This document shows, one piece after another, positions 45,587 through 55,764 of a stretch of DNA of 64,000 bases. The notes below the pieces were generated by a model. The model saw only the letters and a program-made list of their open reading frames with translations, was not told the DNA's origin and did no database searches. The DNA comes from Marinomonas sp. TW1 (lineage in GTDB: Bacteria; Pseudomonadota; Gammaproteobacteria; Pseudomonadales; Marinomonadaceae). The stretch is from NCBI RefSeq assembly GCF_001625355.1, contig NZ_JSEE01000003.1, positions 1-64,000 of the forward strand, written 5' to 3'. The translations under genes were made by a program, and so were the position numbers. The stretch's first letter is position 1. The number at the start of each line of letters is the position of its first letter.

Positions 45587-47156
45587 GTGTCTGACCAACC
45601 GAACCTGTCTTTGGAAAGAGACTGTTGAGATAGCAAAACAAAGCCGCTAACCCGATTAAGGCTAAGGTCGGCCAAGCGCCCCACGTAACATAAGGCGTGC
45701 TGCCTGCAAAAGCTTTGGCGGTGGTGGTGAGTGTGGTTTGTTTAAATTGCGGTGCTTGAGCAACAATCTCTCCCTGTTCATTGATCACCGCGGTAATGCC
45801 AGTATTTGTGCCACGTATTACATAGCGTCCGGTTTCTTTGGCTCGAAATTGCGCAATTTGAAGGTGCTGCCAAGGGCCAAATGAGGTGCCGAACCAACCA
45901 TCATTACTAATGGTGATCAATAGATCACTGTCGCGTACCATCTTACGAACCTGCTCCGGGTAGACGATTTCATAGCAAATGAAAGGCGCGATGCCCCATT
46001 CGCCCGCTTGTAACACAGGTTGGTTGTCATCGCCGGATTGAAAGTTGGATAAAGGCATGCCAAAGATGTCCAAAATAGGACCTATGTAATCAGCGAAAGG
46101 GAGGTATTCACCAAAGGGGACCAGATGTTTCTTGTAGTAAAGACCAAAGCCATCACCGGTTGCCCAAATAGCATTGTAATACTCTTTGCCGCCTTGTAAG
46201 ACGTCTGGAATGCCGGTAATTAAGGTGGTTTTACTGTCCGCCAATTGTTGGCTGAAATCCGCAAAGTAGGGTTTGATTTGCGAGTAGGCGTAGGTCACGG
46301 CGGTTTCGGGCCAGACAATCAAATCACTGTCTAAATGCTTTAGTGTGGCTTGTTGATAATAATTTAATGAACGGGCCGCCGTCTGGGTTAACCACTTTTC
46401 ATCTTGTTTGACATTGCCTTGTACTAAGGTGGTTTTCAATGTGCCGGTTTGTGTGACCCACTGACTTGGAAAGTAGTTCAAGTAAGCCGCGCCACTCCAA
46501 CTTAACACCACGATGGTCATTAGCATGATTTGATTGCGCTGTTTTAGCACTAGGCCAGCCAAAGTGACGGCGGTCAACACCACGACAAAACTGGTGAGCC
46601 AAATGCCACCAAGGGGCAGTAGTTCAAAAAGCCAAGTATTTTCAACCGCGTAACCGGGCAACAGCCAAGGAAAGCCAGTGAATAAAACGCTGCGCCCTAG
46701 CTCAGCTAGTAACAGGCTGAACATCACCCAAAAGGTGGCAGGCAGTGCTTTGAATTTAGCCTGTAAATGCCAGCCTAACCAAGCTGAAAAAGCCCAAAAA
46801 ACACTCAATACGGCAATGAAACAAAAGGTGATCAACGCGGCAATCACATTACCGACTTGGCCGTATTCAGCAATGCTGACAAACACCCAGGATACACCGG
46901 AGGCAAATACGCCAAAGGCAACTGACGAGCCTCGCCATAATGCGGTTTTGGCGGTAGGGCTGGTCATGACCAAGATGGCGTAAAAAAATAGACTAATGAA
47001 ATAGCCGGGCCAAAAATGAAAAGGGGAGAAGCTGGTGACACCAATAGCACCAGCGATCAAACCGATGATCAGCGCCCCTGTAAGCGATAAATTTGAGAAA
47101 AAGTGCGGGATTCGCCCCGCCATTATATCGGTAGAATCGGGGCGAATGGTTGACAT
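45567..47156 (-). CDS. lnt: Apolipoprotein N-acyltransferase
   Basis: A 529-residue inner-membrane enzyme that adds the third acyl chain to lipoproteins. The N-terminal half has seven or so helices; the C-terminal nitrilase domain faces the periplasm with E284 in WPETAVTY, the catalytic lysine in YYKKHLVPFGEY and C394 in PFICYEIVYP. Start and ybeX stop are separated by one base. The position after ybeX is universal in the group. All catalytic residues are intact. Confidence 0.95.
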   Translation of the reverse strand: MSTIRPDSTDIMAGRIPHFFSNLSLTGALIIGLIAGAIGVTSFSPFHFWPGYFISLFFYAILVMTSPTAKTALWRGSSVAFGVFASGVSWVFVSIAEYGQVGNVIAALITFCFIAVLSVFWAFSAWLGWHLQAKFKALPATFWVMFSLLLAELGRSVLFTGFPWLLPGYAVENTWLFELLPLGGIWLTSFVVVLTAVTLAGLVLKQRNQIMLMTIVVLSWSGAAYLNYFPSQWVTQTGTLKTTLVQGNVKQDEKWLTQTAARSLNYYQQATLKHLDSDLIVWPETAVTYAYSQIKPYFADFSQQLADSKTTLITGIPDVLQGGKEYYNAIWATGDGFGLYYKKHLVPFGEYLPFADYIGPILDIFGMPLSNFQSGDDNQPVLQAGEWGIAPFICYEIVYPEQVRKMVRDSDLLITISNDGWFGTSFGPWQHLQIAQFRAKETGRYVIRGTNTGITAVINEQGEIVAQAPQFKQTTLTTTAKAFAGSTPYVTWGAWPTLALIGLAALFCYLNSLFPKTGSVGQTQKEQSA

Positions 47157-47157
47157 C

Positions 47158-48027
47158 TTAGTCTATCGTCTCTTCGGTAGCAGATTTTGATACTTGGATC
47201 GTCTTCACACGACGACCATCGGATTTCACCACTCTGAAATCGAAATGGTCAAAACTGATGGTTTCATCACGCAGAGGAACGTGGCCGAATTGTTGGACGA
47301 GAATGCCACCAACGGTGTCAAATTCTTCTTCGTTAAGCTCCGCTTTGAAAAACTCGTTAAAGTCTTCGATGGTGCACAGTGCTGGCACTAAATATACCCC
47401 AGCTTCACTGGTGACTTGAATGCCTTCATGTTCGAGTTTGTCGGTTTCGTCTTCGATCTCACCAACAATTTGTTCTAATACGTCTTCAATGGTGACGAGT
47501 CCGGACACACTGCCGTATTCATCAAGTACCATCGCCATATGGTAGCGCTTGGTTCGAAAATCATTGAGTAAGACATTTAATCGTTTGCTTTCTGGAATAA
47601 AGTTAGCAGGGCGTAACCGCGCTAAAATGTCTTCGTTGGTGATGTCGCCGTCTTTAAACAGCAAGGGCAATAGATCTTTGGCGAGTAGAACCCCTAAAAT
47701 TTCGTCAGAGTCTTCACCCACCACAGGGAAACGTGAGTGAGAAGAATCAATGACTTTGCGAATGGACGTTTTTGGATCGTCTTCAGATTTGATGATCACC
47801 ATTTGCGACGGTGGAATCATGATGTCTCTGGCTTGTACTTCAGACACTTCGAGAGCGCCTTCGACAATGGTGAAGGCGTCGCGGTCTATGACGTCAGACT
47901 GCACAGCGGTTTCCAGAAGTTGAATGATGTCTGCACGGCTGTGTGGTTCATCATTAAAGGCTTGAAGGAAACGTTCAAACCAGGATTTATGTTGATCGTT
48001 GTTTAAGCTCGATCGGTCATCGCTCAT
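47158..48027 (-). CDS. ybeX: CorC/YbeX-type CBS-domain protein
   Basis: A 289-residue cytosolic protein. Two CBS repeats (around RDIMIPPSQMVIIKSED and YHMAMVLDEYGSVSGLVTIED) are followed by a CorC/HlyC C-terminal domain (LVPALCTIEDFNEFFK). It lacks the transmembrane DUF21 part of larger CorC proteins. It is implicated in magnesium and cobalt efflux and in ribosome-related functions. Twelve bases separate it from ybeY; the block ybeZ-ybeY-ybeX-lnt is co-transcribed. Confidence 0.92.
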   Translation of the reverse strand: MSDDRSSLNNDQHKSWFERFLQAFNDEPHSRADIIQLLETAVQSDVIDRDAFTIVEGALEVSEVQARDIMIPPSQMVIIKSEDDPKTSIRKVIDSSHSRFPVVGEDSDEILGVLLAKDLLPLLFKDGDITNEDILARLRPANFIPESKRLNVLLNDFRTKRYHMAMVLDEYGSVSGLVTIEDVLEQIVGEIEDETDKLEHEGIQVTSEAGVYLVPALCTIEDFNEFFKAELNEEEFDTVGGILVQQFGHVPLRDETISFDHFDFRVVKSDGRRVKTIQVSKSATEETID

Positions 48028-48039
48028 TAGGGGATTAAC

Positions 48040-48504
48040 TCACTCTTTTATCAAATAAGGGTCGGAAATCGACAAAGAAGCCAATAATTCGGTTTCTAAG
48101 TTTTCCATTTCTTCAGCGTCATCATCATTTATATGGTCATAACCACGTAAATGCAAGATGCCGTGAATGGTCATGTGTGCCCAATGCTCGAACAGGGCTT
48201 TGTCTTGCTCAATGGCTTCTTTTGTTACCACTTGCTGGCAGATAACCAAATCACCTAATAAAGGCAATTCGATACCTGGTGGGGCTTCAAAAGGAAACGA
48301 CAGCACATTGGTGGGTTTGTCTTTGCCACGGTATTCGTGATTCAGTGCTTGGCTCTCTGCTTCGTCTACGATGCGAATGGTCACTTCGTATTCATCACCA
48401 GAGGTGGGTAAGGCTTTTTCAACCCATAAGCGAAAGTCAGCTTCACTAGGAAGCTGATCTGTCTTATCGGTGGCAATTTGTAAGTCGAGTTCTAAATCTG
48501 GCAT
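48040..48504 (-). CDS. ybeY: Endoribonuclease YbeY
   Basis: A 154-residue metalloenzyme for 16S rRNA 3' processing and ribosome quality control. The zinc motif H-x3-H-x5-H reads [11 protein letters not shown] (H114, H118, H124), and NVLSFPFE is the conserved upstream strand. The ATG overlaps the ybeZ stop by one base. Classic length. Confidence 0.95.
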   Translation of the reverse strand: MPDLELDLQIATDKTDQLPSEADFRLWVEKALPTSGDEYEVTIRIVDEAESQALNHEYRGKDKPTNVLSFPFEAPPGIELPLLGDLVICQQVVTKEAIEQDKALFEHWAHMTIHGILHLRGYDHINDDDAEEMENLETELLASLSISDPYLIKE

Positions 48505-49577
48505 TAGGTCTTAGGTTCTGTTGTTACGTTTGCACTGTCTGCCGTTGCTGCTTGAGCCTTTTCTGCGGCTCGGGCTTCATTGCGCGCTTTTTTCTCGGCT
48601 TCGGTTTCTTCATCGAATTTATCGTAAGCTTCGACAATGCGCTGAACCAATGGGTGACGTACCACATCAGATGAACCGAAGGTGGTAATGCTGATGCCTT
48701 TAACGTCTTTTAACACATGCATGGCTTGGGCTAAACCCGATGACGTGCCACGAGGCAAGTCCACCTGAGTTCGGTCACCTGTGATAACAGCCGTTGAGCC
48801 AAAACCAATGCGCGTCAAAAACATCTTCATTTGTTCGCGCGTGGTGTTCTGACTTTCATCGAGAATGATGAAGGCATTGTTTAGGGTTCGGCCACGCATG
48901 AAGGCCAAAGGCGCGATTTCAATGACGTTTTTCTCAATCAGCTTATCGACCAACTCAAAGCCCAGCATTTCGTACAAGGCATCGTACAAAGGGCGTAAGT
49001 ATGGGTCAATTTTCTGTGACAAATCGCCAGGTAAGAAGCCCAGCTTTTCACCGGCTTCCACCGCAGGACGAACCAACATGATGCGTTCAACTCGATCCGC
49101 TTCTAAGGCTTCCACGGCACAGGCCACCGCAAGGTAAGTTTTACCAGTGCCGGCGGGTCCAATACCAAAGTTGATGTCGTGTTTGCGAATTTGCGTCACA
49201 TAATTTTGTTGGTTCTGGCCTTTGGGTTTAATGAAGGCTTTACGGGTTTTAATCACCACTTGATCACTGTGGCCGCGTTTGTTGCGAGTCAGTGATTCAA
49301 TAGCCGACTCCTGTAAATACAGGTGTACCGTTTCTGGCGATACTTGCGGGTTGACTAACGCTTCACGATAAAGGTTTTGCAACAAGGTTTTGGCAGCCAA
49401 TACGTGTTCAGCATTGTCGCCAGACAGGTCGAATAACTCGCCTCGATAGCGAATCTCTACCTCAAGGCGTTTTTCAATTAATTTGATGTTTTCATCGAGT
49501 TGGCCGCACATACCAGCCAAAGCATCGACATTGGCTGGTGTTAAGCGAATTTGTTGAGTTGTCTTTGTGGTTTCCAA
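48504..49577 (-). CDS. ybeZ: PhoH-like ATPase YbeZ
   Basis: A 357-residue P-loop ATPase. Walker [11 protein letters not shown] is at 138-147, and Walker B reads [11 protein letters not shown]. It belongs to the PhoH family, which acts with YbeY in RNA metabolism. The N terminus before 130 has a KH-like region, and the C terminus carries a 30-residue Ala/Glu/Lys-rich tail. 13 bases downstream of miaB; part of the same operon. Confidence 0.94.
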   Translation of the reverse strand: METTKTTQQIRLTPANVDALAGMCGQLDENIKLIEKRLEVEIRYRGELFDLSGDNAEHVLAAKTLLQNLYREALVNPQVSPETVHLYLQESAIESLTRNKRGHSDQVVIKTRKAFIKPKGQNQQNYVTQIRKHDINFGIGPAGTGKTYLAVACAVEALEADRVERIMLVRPAVEAGEKLGFLPGDLSQKIDPYLRPLYDALYEMLGFELVDKLIEKNVIEIAPLAFMRGRTLNNAFIILDESQNTTREQMKMFLTRIGFGSTAVITGDRTQVDLPRGTSSGLAQAMHVLKDVKGISITTFGSSDVVRHPLVQRIVEAYDKFDEETEAEKKARNEARAAEKAQAATADSANVTTEPKT

Positions 49578-49590
49578 GGGCTACCTGTAC

Positions 49591-50946
49591 TTATTGAATG
49601 ACGAAGTCGTTGTCGAGTTCAGAGCTGATCAATTCACCCAGTAGGGAATTGGGGTAAGCATCTGTAATGACAACGTCGGCAAATTTACCAATTAATTGTG
49701 GATCAGACGCACGGAAGTTCACAATGCGATTGTTTTCCGTACGGCCTTGAAGTTGACCTGGATCACGCGGCGAGTAGCCACTGACCAAGATGCGTTTCAC
49801 TTCGCCAACCATGGCTAAGCTAATGTCAAACGCTTGTTGGCTGATGCGGCGTTGTAAAATCGATAAACGCTCTTTTTTCACCTCTTCAGGGGTATCGTCT
49901 TCAAGGTCAGAGGCGGGCGTACCAGGGCGTTGACTGTAGACAAAACTGAATGAGTGATCGAAGCCAATTTCTTGGATCAGGTTCATGGTATCAACAAAGT
50001 CCTCATCGGTTTCACCAGGGAAGCCAATGATAAAGTCGGATGATAAGCTGATGCCAGGACGCGCGTCTTTAATGCGGTTAATTTTATCAATGTAGTATTG
50101 ACGATCGTGGCCGCGTTTCATGGCGCTAAGAATGTTGTCGGCACCACTTTGTACGGGTAAGTGTAAATGGCTGACCAGTTTTGGCTCGGTGCGAAACGCT
50201 TCGATTAGGCTGTCAGTAAATTCCACTGGGTGTGAAGTGGTGAAACGAATACGCTCAATACCATCGATACGCGCCACGGCGTGAATGATGTCGGCCAAAT
50301 CGGCTTCATCGCCTTCTTCTGTTTCGCCACGGTAAGCGTTGACGTTTTGACCCAGTAAATGGATTTCACGCACACCTTGTTCTGCTAACTGAGACGCTTC
50401 CAGCAAAATGCTGTTAAAAGGACGGCTGACTTCTTCACCACGGGTGTAAGGTACAACACAGAAAGTACAGTATTTACTGCAACCTTCCATAATGGAAACG
50501 AAGGCTTCGGCCCCTTCTACGCGAGGCGCAGGCAGGTGGTCAAACTTCTCAATCTCTGGGAAGGTGACGTCAGTAATCGGAATGTGTGTCGCAGCGGCAT
50601 TCACCATCTCAGGAAGTTTGTGCAAGGTTTGCGGGCCAAAAATCATATCCACGTGTTTGGCACGTTTACGAATGTTGTCGCCTTCTTGGCTGGCCACACA
50701 ACCGCCAACCCCAATCACCAGATCAGGATTTTTTTGCTTAAGCTTCTTCCAGCGACCAAGTTGGTGAAATACCTTGTCTTGCGCTTTTTCACGGATCGAG
50801 CAAGTGTTTAGCAGCAGTACATCTGCTTCGTCTGCATTGTCTGTTAGCTCCATCTCATGACTTTCGCCTAATAAGTCGGCCATACGAGAAGAATCGTATT
50901 CGTTCATCTGACAGCCATGAGTTTGGATAAAGAGTTTTTTTGCCAT
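49591..50946 (-). CDS. miaB: tRNA-2-methylthio-N6-isopentenyladenosine synthase
   Basis: A 451-residue radical-SAM methylthiotransferase that converts i6A37 to ms2i6A37 in tRNAs. The N-terminal iron-sulphur cluster ligands are C12, C49 and C83; the radical SAM motif has C156, C160 and C163 in [13 protein letters not shown] domain ends the protein ([20 protein letters not shown]). First gene of the miaB-ybeZ-ybeY-ybeX-lnt operon on the minus strand. Confidence 0.96.
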   Translation of the reverse strand: MAKKLFIQTHGCQMNEYDSSRMADLLGESHEMELTDNADEADVLLLNTCSIREKAQDKVFHQLGRWKKLKQKNPDLVIGVGGCVASQEGDNIRKRAKHVDMIFGPQTLHKLPEMVNAAATHIPITDVTFPEIEKFDHLPAPRVEGAEAFVSIMEGCSKYCTFCVVPYTRGEEVSRPFNSILLEASQLAEQGVREIHLLGQNVNAYRGETEEGDEADLADIIHAVARIDGIERIRFTTSHPVEFTDSLIEAFRTEPKLVSHLHLPVQSGADNILSAMKRGHDRQYYIDKINRIKDARPGISLSSDFIIGFPGETDEDFVDTMNLIQEIGFDHSFSFVYSQRPGTPASDLEDDTPEEVKKERLSILQRRISQQAFDISLAMVGEVKRILVSGYSPRDPGQLQGRTENNRIVNFRASDPQLIGKFADVVITDAYPNSLLGELISSELDNDFVIQ

Positions 50947-51159
50947 GTAACCTATAAACCTAAAAAAGAGTTCGTCATATCGACTTTGCGCTTATTATAT
51001 TTGGCTTTGCTTCCGAATCCCAGACTTGTCATTCATTCCCGCCATTTTTAATGCAAATATCACAACAATTTCCATGTTTGGGTGGCACTTGATGGGGAAT
51101 CTCTTCACAATACAACGCAGAAACGATTGGATAAATTATTTGCCGGAGGCGAAAAACGG

Positions 51160-51840
51160 GTGTTGTTGCGCGCTTTAATCATATTACTCACCTTTTCCCG
51201 TATGGCCTATGCGGAAGAACAAAAGCCTAATTTTGCGGTGGGATTAGGCTATGGATTGTTGGAAAGTAAGTCTTTGCTCAACATCGACTTTAAAGTGAAT
51301 ATCCCGATCAATGATTACTTCTCGACACAAGTGTTATTAAACAGTAATTATTTAATTACCGGTTCCAGTAAAGACAGCTTTGCCCAGTCAGAATTATTTT
51401 CAAATTGGTTTTTCAGTAACCAGTATGCTCGCCTTGGTGTCGGTTTAGGTGTCAGTGAATTGGAACCGATGGATGAGGCCGTGAAAGGAGAGCGTGAAGT
51501 AATAGGGCAGTTCACCGGGGATGTGTTTTTTGATGATGTGACCTTAATTGTCAACACGCAATCCAATCAAGCGACTTTAAGCAACATCACCAGTTCACGT
51601 CTAGGTATCAGTTATTATCAATCAGAGAATGTGCGTTTCTCTTTGTATCGTGAAAAATACAATGACTTGGATACGGGCTGGCGATTCGAAAGCTATTATC
51701 AGCCAGAAAAATATCATGATATGGCCAGTGTTGGGGTGATCGTACGAACGGGCAAACAGTATGATTACATTGGTGCTGTTATCCAATATTACTTTGATTA
51801 CGATGTGACGCTGCAAGAGCGAGAACGACACTTTAATTAG
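51160..51840 (+). CDS. Putative outer-membrane beta-barrel protein
   Basis: A 226-residue protein. A GTG at 51160 preceded by GGAGG gives a signal peptide LLRALIILLTFSRMAYA; the longer in-frame start would bury it. The mature part has repeated amphipathic strands (FAVGLGYGLLES, YARLGVGLGVSE, YIGAVIQYYFDYDVTL). This is typical of a small outer-membrane barrel, though the final residues ERERHFN do not end in phenylalanine, so the last strand may end before them. Family not recognised. It overlaps the convergent OmpA-like gene by four bases. Confidence 0.65.
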   Translation: MLLRALIILLTFSRMAYAEEQKPNFAVGLGYGLLESKSLLNIDFKVNIPINDYFSTQVLLNSNYLITGSSKDSFAQSELFSNWFFSNQYARLGVGLGVSELEPMDEAVKGEREVIGQFTGDVFFDDVTLIVNTQSNQATLSNITSSRLGISYYQSENVRFSLYREKYNDLDTGWRFESYYQPEKYHDMASVGVIVRTGKQYDYIGAVIQYYFDYDVTLQERERHFN

Positions 51841-52832
51841 TTTGATTGGCGTGGATTTTCCAGCTCATCGACACTCCAAATGGTCCATTTGGGCAAAATG
51901 ACTTGTTGGCTGACCTGCAATTGTTCCAATAGGCGCACTTCTACACGACGATTTTGTTGGCGATGGTATGCCGTATCGTTATCGACAAACGGTTGATTTG
52001 CGCCGTAGCCTAGCGCCATGATGCTTTGTTCATTAATCGAATGTTCCTGCTCGAGATAACCGGCGACTTGTTCTGCGCGTTGCTGAGAAAGCCTCATATT
52101 GTGCTGAAACTGACCGCTTGCGTCTGTGTGCCCTTCTATTAAGACAAGTTGTTCTGGTTGCTGAATTAGCCTCAATACCAAGGGTTGTAATAAGGCTTTC
52201 TGTTGTTCAGATACACGGTATTGGTTGAGCTTGAAAGGGAGGCGCCAAGATGTCGTTGTGTCACCTTTAGTGGGCGTTAAAATACGGGCGACAACACGAC
52301 GATTCCGTTCTGTATCGGTCGACCCAGTGTCAGCAGCGATGGGTCGCTGTTGACCGTACCCGATGGGAATAATGCGTGTTGGTGCAATTTGAAAGTGAGT
52401 CACTAACAACGCTGCCAGCGCGTCGGCACGCTTCTTAGAGAGTCGCAGATTGTAGCGAGGCGATCCTTGGCGGTCGGTATGGCCTTCTATGAATATAAGG
52501 CTGTCGGGATAGGTGTGAAGGGTATCCGCCAGTTCGGCTAATTGACCATGAAGGGGGGCATCAAGTTGGTACTGATTGGTGTCAAATTGGGCTTGAAAGC
52601 GAACGCTGTGATACACAGTGTTGGTAAGCGCACAGCCTTCATTATCGATGGCGCTGCCCTGGGGGGTATCGGGGCATAAGTCACGTGAGTTAATCACACC
52701 GTCGCGGTCAGCGTCTTGTAGCTGACTTTTTATTGAGCTGGGGTACAAGGAGGTGGCGTTAACCGAGGCGCAGCCTAAGAACAAAATAATAAAGCAGACG
52801 AGTATAGCGTTCCTTGCTATCGACTGGGTCAT
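51837..52832 (-). CDS. Lipoprotein with tandem OmpA-like peptidoglycan-binding domains
   Basis: A 331-residue lipoprotein: signal peptide with lipobox LFLGC (C21). A DADRDGVINSRDLCPDTPQG calcium-binding type 3-like repeat follows at about 40-60. Two OmpA C-terminal domains lie in tandem, each with FIEGHTDRQGSPRYN / LIEGHTDASGQFQHN and LSKKRADALAALL / LSQQRAEQVAGYL. Such domains bind meso-diaminopimelate of peptidoglycan. Two copies in one protein are unusual; both have intact D and R residues. Probably an outer-membrane tether. Confidence 0.85.
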   Translation of the reverse strand: MTQSIARNAILVCFIILFLGCASVNATSLYPSSIKSQLQDADRDGVINSRDLCPDTPQGSAIDNEGCALTNTVYHSVRFQAQFDTNQYQLDAPLHGQLAELADTLHTYPDSLIFIEGHTDRQGSPRYNLRLSKKRADALAALLVTHFQIAPTRIIPIGYGQQRPIAADTGSTDTERNRRVVARILTPTKGDTTTSWRLPFKLNQYRVSEQQKALLQPLVLRLIQQPEQLVLIEGHTDASGQFQHNMRLSQQRAEQVAGYLEQEHSINEQSIMALGYGANQPFVDNDTAYHRQQNRRVEVRLLEQLQVSQQVILPKWTIWSVDELENPRQSN

Positions 52833-52911
52833 GTTATTTACTCATGAACCACGAGACAGAGACAGTGAATAAAAGCACTTTTCTTTATCAACATATTGAA
52901 TTCCTTATCAA

Positions 52912-53367
52912 TTATTTTAAATGTTGCTGTATGCGATGCCAGTCTTCGGTACGAATTGGCATAATCGATAGACGGCTGCCTTTTTGTGTCAGTGGCATCT
53001 CACTCAATGCCGTATCTTCTTTAAGTTCCGCTAAAGAAATAAGACGTGGAAACTTTGTCACAAAGGCCACGTCGACCATAAACCATCGAGGTTGTGTCGG
53101 TGTGGATTTAACATCAAAGTAGGCACTTTTGGGGTCCCAACTAGTGTAGTCCGGATAGGCTTCCTTGACCACTTTAGCGATGCCCACAATGCCTGCTGGT
53201 TTACAGCTGGAATGGTAGAAGAAAATTTGGTCCCCAAGCTGCATTTGTTTGATGAAATTTCTAGCTTGGTAATTACGCACACCATCCCAAGGTGAGACTT
53301 GCATAGCGGCCAGATCATCAATGGAGAAAGCATCAGGTTCGGACTTCATTAACCAATAATTTGGCAT
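52912..53367 (-). CDS. EVE domain-containing protein
   Basis: A 151-residue PUA-like EVE protein. YWLMKSEPDAFSIDDL, WDGVRNYQARNF and FYHSSCKPAGIVGIAKVVKE are the typical stretches. EVE domains probably read modified bases, and related proteins occur in phage-defence and RNA contexts. The ATG at 53367 has GAGG five bases ahead; the longer frame is rejected. It stands 79 bases from the OmpA-like gene, in the same direction. Confidence 0.88.
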   Translation of the reverse strand: MPNYWLMKSEPDAFSIDDLAAMQVSPWDGVRNYQARNFIKQMQLGDQIFFYHSSCKPAGIVGIAKVVKEAYPDYTSWDPKSAYFDVKSTPTQPRWFMVDVAFVTKFPRLISLAELKEDTALSEMPLTQKGSRLSIMPIRTEDWHRIQQHLK

Positions 53368-53513
53368 GGTTACCTCGTTTCGTTTGCACAATGAAACATT
53401 CTCTTTGTTCACGCTTACAAAGATTCTAACTACAATAAAAGTCTGACGCTATTAAATTAGCCAATACCATGATTAGCCTCAACCCTTTTGGCTAATGATA
53501 ATGGATGGGAAAG

Positions 53514-54617
53514 ATGAGCCATTTTGCCTGTAAAGAATTTTCTGCCTTAGAAAAAGATCTCAAGGATGACTTGCTAGAGTGCTATGTTGAGGCACAGCAA
53601 GAAATTGAAGAGATCATTAATAGTATTGAAGGTGAGGGATTTTCCTTTGATAAATTGGACGAATTGTTTCGTTCTCTACACAGTATGAAGGGCAACTGCT
53701 CAGTGTGTTTTTTGGATCCACTGGTGGGTGTTTTACATAAATTAGAAGAAATCGTCGATGGTATGCGAGGCGGTTACATTCAATATCACCATCATTTAGG
53801 GGATCTTATCAATGTGGTGATAGAAAACGTCTACTCTTTGCTGCAACAAATTTATCAATCTCACGTGGCCGAAAGCGAGCTGAGAGATATTTTACAGCAA
53901 GGGTTGGATGGTATTTATGCTGAAGAAGATGACGCGGAGCGCCCAAAATTGGCGGCTGTGTTACTTAAACAGTGTTCACATCAGGTTACCGAAGAGGAAG
54001 AAGACTGTCGTGACGCTTCCTCTCTCATCATCAAGGTGGAATTTACCGAGCAGCAACAAGCAGACATTGATTTGTTTGCTGGTTTTAGCCACAAATTAAA
54101 TCGATTACTGGGCTATTCTACGGAGCGCAGCGAACGCATTCTCAAACTTTGCCAATTGATTAATGCTGAGTTAAGAGCGCCAGTTGATCCTTGTCAGCTG
54201 AGTGCCGCGGCTTACATGCACAACATGGGGATGGCTTTAATCCTAAATTGCAAAGATGATGAAGAGGCGAAACAGGACGCCACCATGAACCACCCTATGG
54301 TTGGGGCAAAGCTGTTATCCAAGCATGAGGGCTGGGAAGAGGCTGTCGACATGGTGAAAGCACATAAAGAGCGATTTGATGGCTCAGGTTACCCTGAAGG
54401 TTTGGTAGGGCCGCTGATTCCACAAGGCGCGTTCATCTTGTCTATGGCCGTCATGTTCATTGATAGTGTGTGGGGTAAGTCTGGCAGTGAATACAACAAA
54501 AGTGCCATGCGGGCCGTGCAATCAGTAAACTTCGAAAGTGGTAAAGGTTTCCCGCAGCACCTCATTGAATCTTTCAATGCGGCGATTCGTAAAGCTCTCG
54601 TAGCGAAACGCAAATAA
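53514..54617 (+). CDS. HPt domain fused to a degenerate HD-GYP domain
   Basis: A 367-residue signalling protein. Residues 10-125 are a histidine phosphotransfer domain with H56 in RSLHSMKGNCS. Residues 190-365 resemble an HD-GYP c-di-GMP phosphodiesterase: HP at 260-261, and DGSGYPEGL at 289-297. The catalytic HD is HN (H236-N237, in YMHNMGMA), and the HHE motif reads HKE, so catalysis is doubtful. It could be a phospho-controlled c-di-GMP sensor or adaptor. No kinase is adjacent. ATG 53514 is chosen over 53505. Confidence 0.75.
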   Translation: MSHFACKEFSALEKDLKDDLLECYVEAQQEIEEIINSIEGEGFSFDKLDELFRSLHSMKGNCSVCFLDPLVGVLHKLEEIVDGMRGGYIQYHHHLGDLINVVIENVYSLLQQIYQSHVAESELRDILQQGLDGIYAEEDDAERPKLAAVLLKQCSHQVTEEEEDCRDASSLIIKVEFTEQQQADIDLFAGFSHKLNRLLGYSTERSERILKLCQLINAELRAPVDPCQLSAAAYMHNMGMALILNCKDDEEAKQDATMNHPMVGAKLLSKHEGWEEAVDMVKAHKERFDGSGYPEGLVGPLIPQGAFILSMAVMFIDSVWGKSGSEYNKSAMRAVQSVNFESGKGFPQHLIESFNAAIRKALVAKRK

Positions 54618-54712
54618 AGCGTGTCGCTACTCTGCATCCTCAGTGGATCCTTGTTATGATGGCCGTTTACCTTATTGTGTTTCTACCGCTAGGATTTGAT
54701 TGTTAGCCGCTT

Positions 54713-55678
54713 ATGAACCCCGCTTTGCTACCCTTGGTTTTTCACTCTCATTACAGTATTCCGTTTCCGGCAGGCCATCGATTTCCCATGCACAAATTTC
54801 GTCTGTTGGCAGAGACCTTGCGCGAGCAGGGCATTCTTTCGGACGATAACCAATATACTCCTGAACCTTTATCTCTGTCGGTATTGATGGCGGCGCACGA
54901 TAAAGCGTATGTGCAACGTTTTATACGTGGTGAACTGACAGCAAAAGAAGAAAAAGACATTGGCTTGCCCTGGTCTGAATGGTTAGTCGAACGGACGTTG
55001 AGAGCCGTTTCTGGCACCATACTGACCAGTCAATTAGCCTTGCAGCATGGTTTGGCTTGTCATTTGGCTGGTGGAACTCATCATGCTCATCCGGACCGTG
55101 GCGCAGGCTTTTGCATCTTTAATGATCTGGCCGTCGCGGCGTTGAACCTGATTAATACAGGTGAAGCGAAAAAGGTACTCATACTCGATTGTGATGTGCA
55201 TCAGGGCGATGGCACCATCGCCTTCTTTGCTGATCAGGCCAACATAGTGCCGGTCTCTTGGCATTGCGAAGAAAACTACCCTAATATCAAGCAAACGGCT
55301 GGCATTAACATTGCTATCCCAAAAGGCGCCGACGATCACACCTATTTAGCCATACTCAAACGTACCTTGCCGGACATTTTGGCTCAGCATCAAGCCGACT
55401 TTGTCTTTTACGATGCGGGAGTAGACGTGCATCAAGAGGATCGATTAGGGCATGTAAAACTTAGTGACCAAGGTGTGTTAGCACGGGACAAATACGTGAT
55501 TGAAACCTGCTTAGATTTAGACCTACCCACTGCTTGTGTGATTGGCGGCGGTTACGATCGGCAAGAAGACAAGGTGGCTTGGCGACACAGCTTATTGCAC
55601 CAAGCAGCGCATCAGATTTGGCAAACACATCCTAAGATCAACAGCGTAAATGAAAAGTTCGGGTCGTTTGACGTTTAG
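54713..55678 (+). CDS. Histone deacetylase family protein
   Basis: A 321-residue zinc-dependent deacetylase of the class II/AcuC-like branch. H123-H124 lie in GGTHHAHPDRGAGFC, and D159, D161 and H163 in ILDCDVHQGDGT. FYDAGVDVHQEDRLG completes the zinc site, with the third aspartate. Bacterial members deacetylate acetylated proteins, polyamines or small acetyl amides; the exact substrate is unknown. Transcribed alone ahead of the MerR gene. Confidence 0.88.
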   Translation: MNPALLPLVFHSHYSIPFPAGHRFPMHKFRLLAETLREQGILSDDNQYTPEPLSLSVLMAAHDKAYVQRFIRGELTAKEEKDIGLPWSEWLVERTLRAVSGTILTSQLALQHGLACHLAGGTHHAHPDRGAGFCIFNDLAVAALNLINTGEAKKVLILDCDVHQGDGTIAFFADQANIVPVSWHCEENYPNIKQTAGINIAIPKGADDHTYLAILKRTLPDILAQHQADFVFYDAGVDVHQEDRLGHVKLSDQGVLARDKYVIETCLDLDLPTACVIGGGYDRQEDKVAWRHSLLHQAAHQIWQTHPKINSVNEKFGSFDV

Positions 55679-55764
55679 AATGATGCATCATCTGTTTGGT
55701 GTGGTCTTGGTCTAAGTTTGGCTTTCATGTTGGAATAAGTAGGACACACAGTAAGGACGAAACA

